Source: Sporomusaceae bacterium UBA7701
GTDB taxonomy: Bacteria; Bacillota; Negativicutes; Sporomusales; UBA7701
Assembly (NCBI GenBank): GCA_002482545.1
Contig: DLGF01000012.1
Location: 327,214-391,213, forward strand
Direction: 5' to 3'
Length of the DNA: 64,000 nt
A program made the position numbers and the translations under genes. The notes beneath the pieces were generated by a model. The model did no database searches. It was given only the letters and a program-made list of their open reading frames with translations, and was not told where the DNA came from. Below, piece after piece: positions 62,814 through 64,000 of this stretch. How positions within the stretch are numbered: the first letter of the stretch is position 1; each line of letters opens with the position of its first letter.

Positions 62814-62844
62814 AAAACGGATACCCTGCAGGGTATCCGTTTTG
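62814..62844 (+). terminator. Terminator of the methyltransferase gene
   Basis: AAAACGGATACCC pairs with GGGTATCCGTTTT around TGCA, followed by GC. Confidence 0.8.
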
Positions 62845-62992
62845 CTTCACTACCGTCTATTGGTCTGACTGTCCTATCTCCTTGTTTTCTGCCGTTTTCC
62901 CTTGCTTCGCTATGACCCCTGCCCCTTCGGACAGGGTGGCACGGGAGGCAGATCGCCGGTCGGGTGAATATGCTAAAACGGAGGTGATGAAT

Positions 62993-63328
62993 GTGGCATA
63001 TTCCATCCGAATTTCCCTTTCGGCCCGCCGGTTATCCCTTCTTAACAACGGCCGGACATTGAAGACTTTTCCTGTAGGGGTTGGCAAATCGGTCAGCCCA
63101 AGTCCTATCGGGGTATTTACCATCGCCAATAAGCGGCCCAATCCCGGCGGTCCCTTCGGCGTAATGTGGCTCGGACTCAGTATTGATCACTATGGCATTC
63201 ACGGTACGAATAACGCCGCCTCGATCGGCGGTTATGTATCCCATGGCTGCATCCGGATGCACAACCATAATGTGTTGGAGCTGGCCCGGCTGGTGCCCAT
63301 TGGGACCCCCGTCGTGATCAGCCCCTGA
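62993..63328 (+). CDS. Minimal L,D-transpeptidase (YkuD domain)
   Basis: 111 residues, only the catalytic domain. Catalytic HGTNNAASIGG and SHGCIRMHNHNV (His, Ser, Cys). It forms meso-diaminopimelate crosslinks or anchors proteins in peptidoglycan. No signal peptide is evident from the GTG start at 62993 (GGAGG spacing 8); ATG 62987 gives two more residues but is too close to the site. Export may use another route. Confidence 0.88.
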   Translation: MAYSIRISLSARRLSLLNNGRTLKTFPVGVGKSVSPSPIGVFTIANKRPNPGGPFGVMWLGLSIDHYGIHGTNNAASIGGYVSHGCIRMHNHNVLELARLVPIGTPVVISP

Positions 63329-63333
63329 AAAGA

Positions 63334-64000
63334 CTACAAAAACCAGGATCGAACCACGGGGACAACATAGGGATTATAAACATAACGCAAAAAAAGAAAC
63401 AGCAACAGTCCTACGATTCCGCCGACCACCGAACCGTTGATCCGGATCCAGGCCAGGTCGTCCCCGGCCTTGTCCTCGATAAAGTCATTGAGTTCCGCAT
63501 CGCCCAGGCGCCCCAACGCGTCCTGCACGACCATCGCCGCCAAGTCCTGTTCGCTGTCGATGAACCGGCCCAGCGCCGTTTTGAGCTGCTCCTCCGCCCA
63601 CTCCCGCCACAAGCTGTCCGTGGCGAGCCGGGCCAGGAGACGTTTGGCCTGGGTTATTCCCCAGTCGGCCACCTCCTCCGAGGTAATCCCTCCTGCCAAT
63701 AACCCGCTCGCGCCGGTCAGGGCCTCGTCCCATTCTACCCGGCCGGCCAGCCCCTTCTGCCATTTTGCAATACTCTCGGCCCAGGTCGGATCGTGTTCCA
63801 GATGGCCCGCCGAGATGGATAACCTGTCCCGAAACCACTGCCGGAGGGGATGTTGCCGGTCCGCCAAGTCGGCCAGCAGCGCCACCAGTTCCTTCTGCAA
63901 TACCACTGCCGCCTCGGGAAAGTTAACCGTATTGGTGGCTTCGGCAGCGCTTAACGCGAACCGTTGCCACCACCCCTTGGCATTGTCCTGGCGATATTGT
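63334..64000 (-). CDS. DUF445 family membrane protein, C-terminal part (cut by window end)
   Basis: The open frame continues past base 64000, so only the last 221 residues are visible. The DUF445 C terminus is recognisable: LKTALGRFIDSEQDLAAMVVQDALGRLGDAELNDFIEDKAGDDLAWIRINGSVVGGIVGLLLFL with a final membrane span. DUF445 proteins are membrane proteins of unknown role. Its GTG at 63906 is not the start; the frame reads through it. Confidence 0.85.
   Translation of the reverse strand, partial: QYRQDNAKGWWQRFALSAAEATNTVNFPEAAVVLQKELVALLADLADRQHPLRQWFRDRLSISAGHLEHDPTWAESIAKWQKGLAGRVEWDEALTGASGLLAGGITSEEVADWGITQAKRLLARLATDSLWREWAEEQLKTALGRFIDSEQDLAAMVVQDALGRLGDAELNDFIEDKAGDDLAWIRINGSVVGGIVGLLLFLFLRYVYNPYVVPVVRSWFL

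Noticed and set aside
1..64000. CRISPR array
   Set aside because: No regularly spaced direct repeats with unique spacers were seen on either strand, and no cas gene.
1..64000. Selenoprotein with in-frame UGA
   Set aside because: Given tRNA-Sec, I checked for genes broken by a single TGA; every recognised enzyme here is full length without one.

Overview
The window looks like a chromosomal segment of a GC-rich, anaerobic Firmicute, most likely a member of the Negativicutes (Sporomusa-like). The evidence is the gene content: a CcpN/PPDK-regulator/PPDK block, serA paired with a class V aminotransferase behind a T-box, MenG, PdxS/PdxT, FeoA/FeoB, a selenocysteine tRNA, HD-GYP proteins and a TTGACA/TATAAT promoter style. 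No rRNA or taxonomic marker is present, so the placement is an inference.

Region 1 (1-3696) is one end of an integrated phage or integrative element: a run of small ORFs on the minus strand, a divergent Cro/CI-type regulator pair with repeated operators, and a tyrosine integrase that abuts the 3' end of a tRNA-Sec gene (3697-3794), the probable attachment site. Region 2 (3858-22500) is core chromosome: a nitrilase-family amidase, amt-glnK behind an attenuator, an unusual long inverted repeat, a feo operon with a small Cys-rich protein, serS, c-di-GMP signalling proteins, a type 4/5 uracil-DNA glycosylase, redox enzymes, and a serine-biosynthesis operon under a T-box with two antiterminator/terminator modules. 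Region 3 (22600-37970) holds menG, a flavin reductase-like protein, TerC, an acyl-CoA dehydrogenase, an aldolase/DUF2225 pair, an M48 protease, the CcpN-PPDK regulator-PPDK operon (the first two genes seem to start at AUC), a secreted GH26 protein, and a GDT1/TMEM165 family exporter under a yybP-ykoY (Mn) riboswitch.

Region 4 (38000-47100) is more accessory: a NitT/TauT-like ABC transporter under an M-box (Mg) riboswitch, a MarR regulator with a perfect inverted-repeat operator, two large AT-richer glycosyltransferase fusions, and an unassigned structured-RNA candidate. Region 5 (47100-64000) returns to core genes: an OYE-family reductase, NUDIX, panB-panE, a GltA/NfnB-like flavoprotein, pstSCA with a Pho-box-like promoter, pdxS-pdxT with a MocR regulator, a decayed duplicate of a PIN-PhoH ATPase next to its intact copy, a methyltransferase of different composition, a minimal L,D-transpeptidase and a DUF445 protein cut by the window end.

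No obviously new multi-gene system was seen. The most interesting signals are regulatory: the M-box on an ABC transporter, the partly duplicated T-box, the apparent AUC starts, the candidate RNA at 46.85-47.03 kb, the 180-bp folded repeat near 7 kb, and the element sitting in tRNA-Sec.
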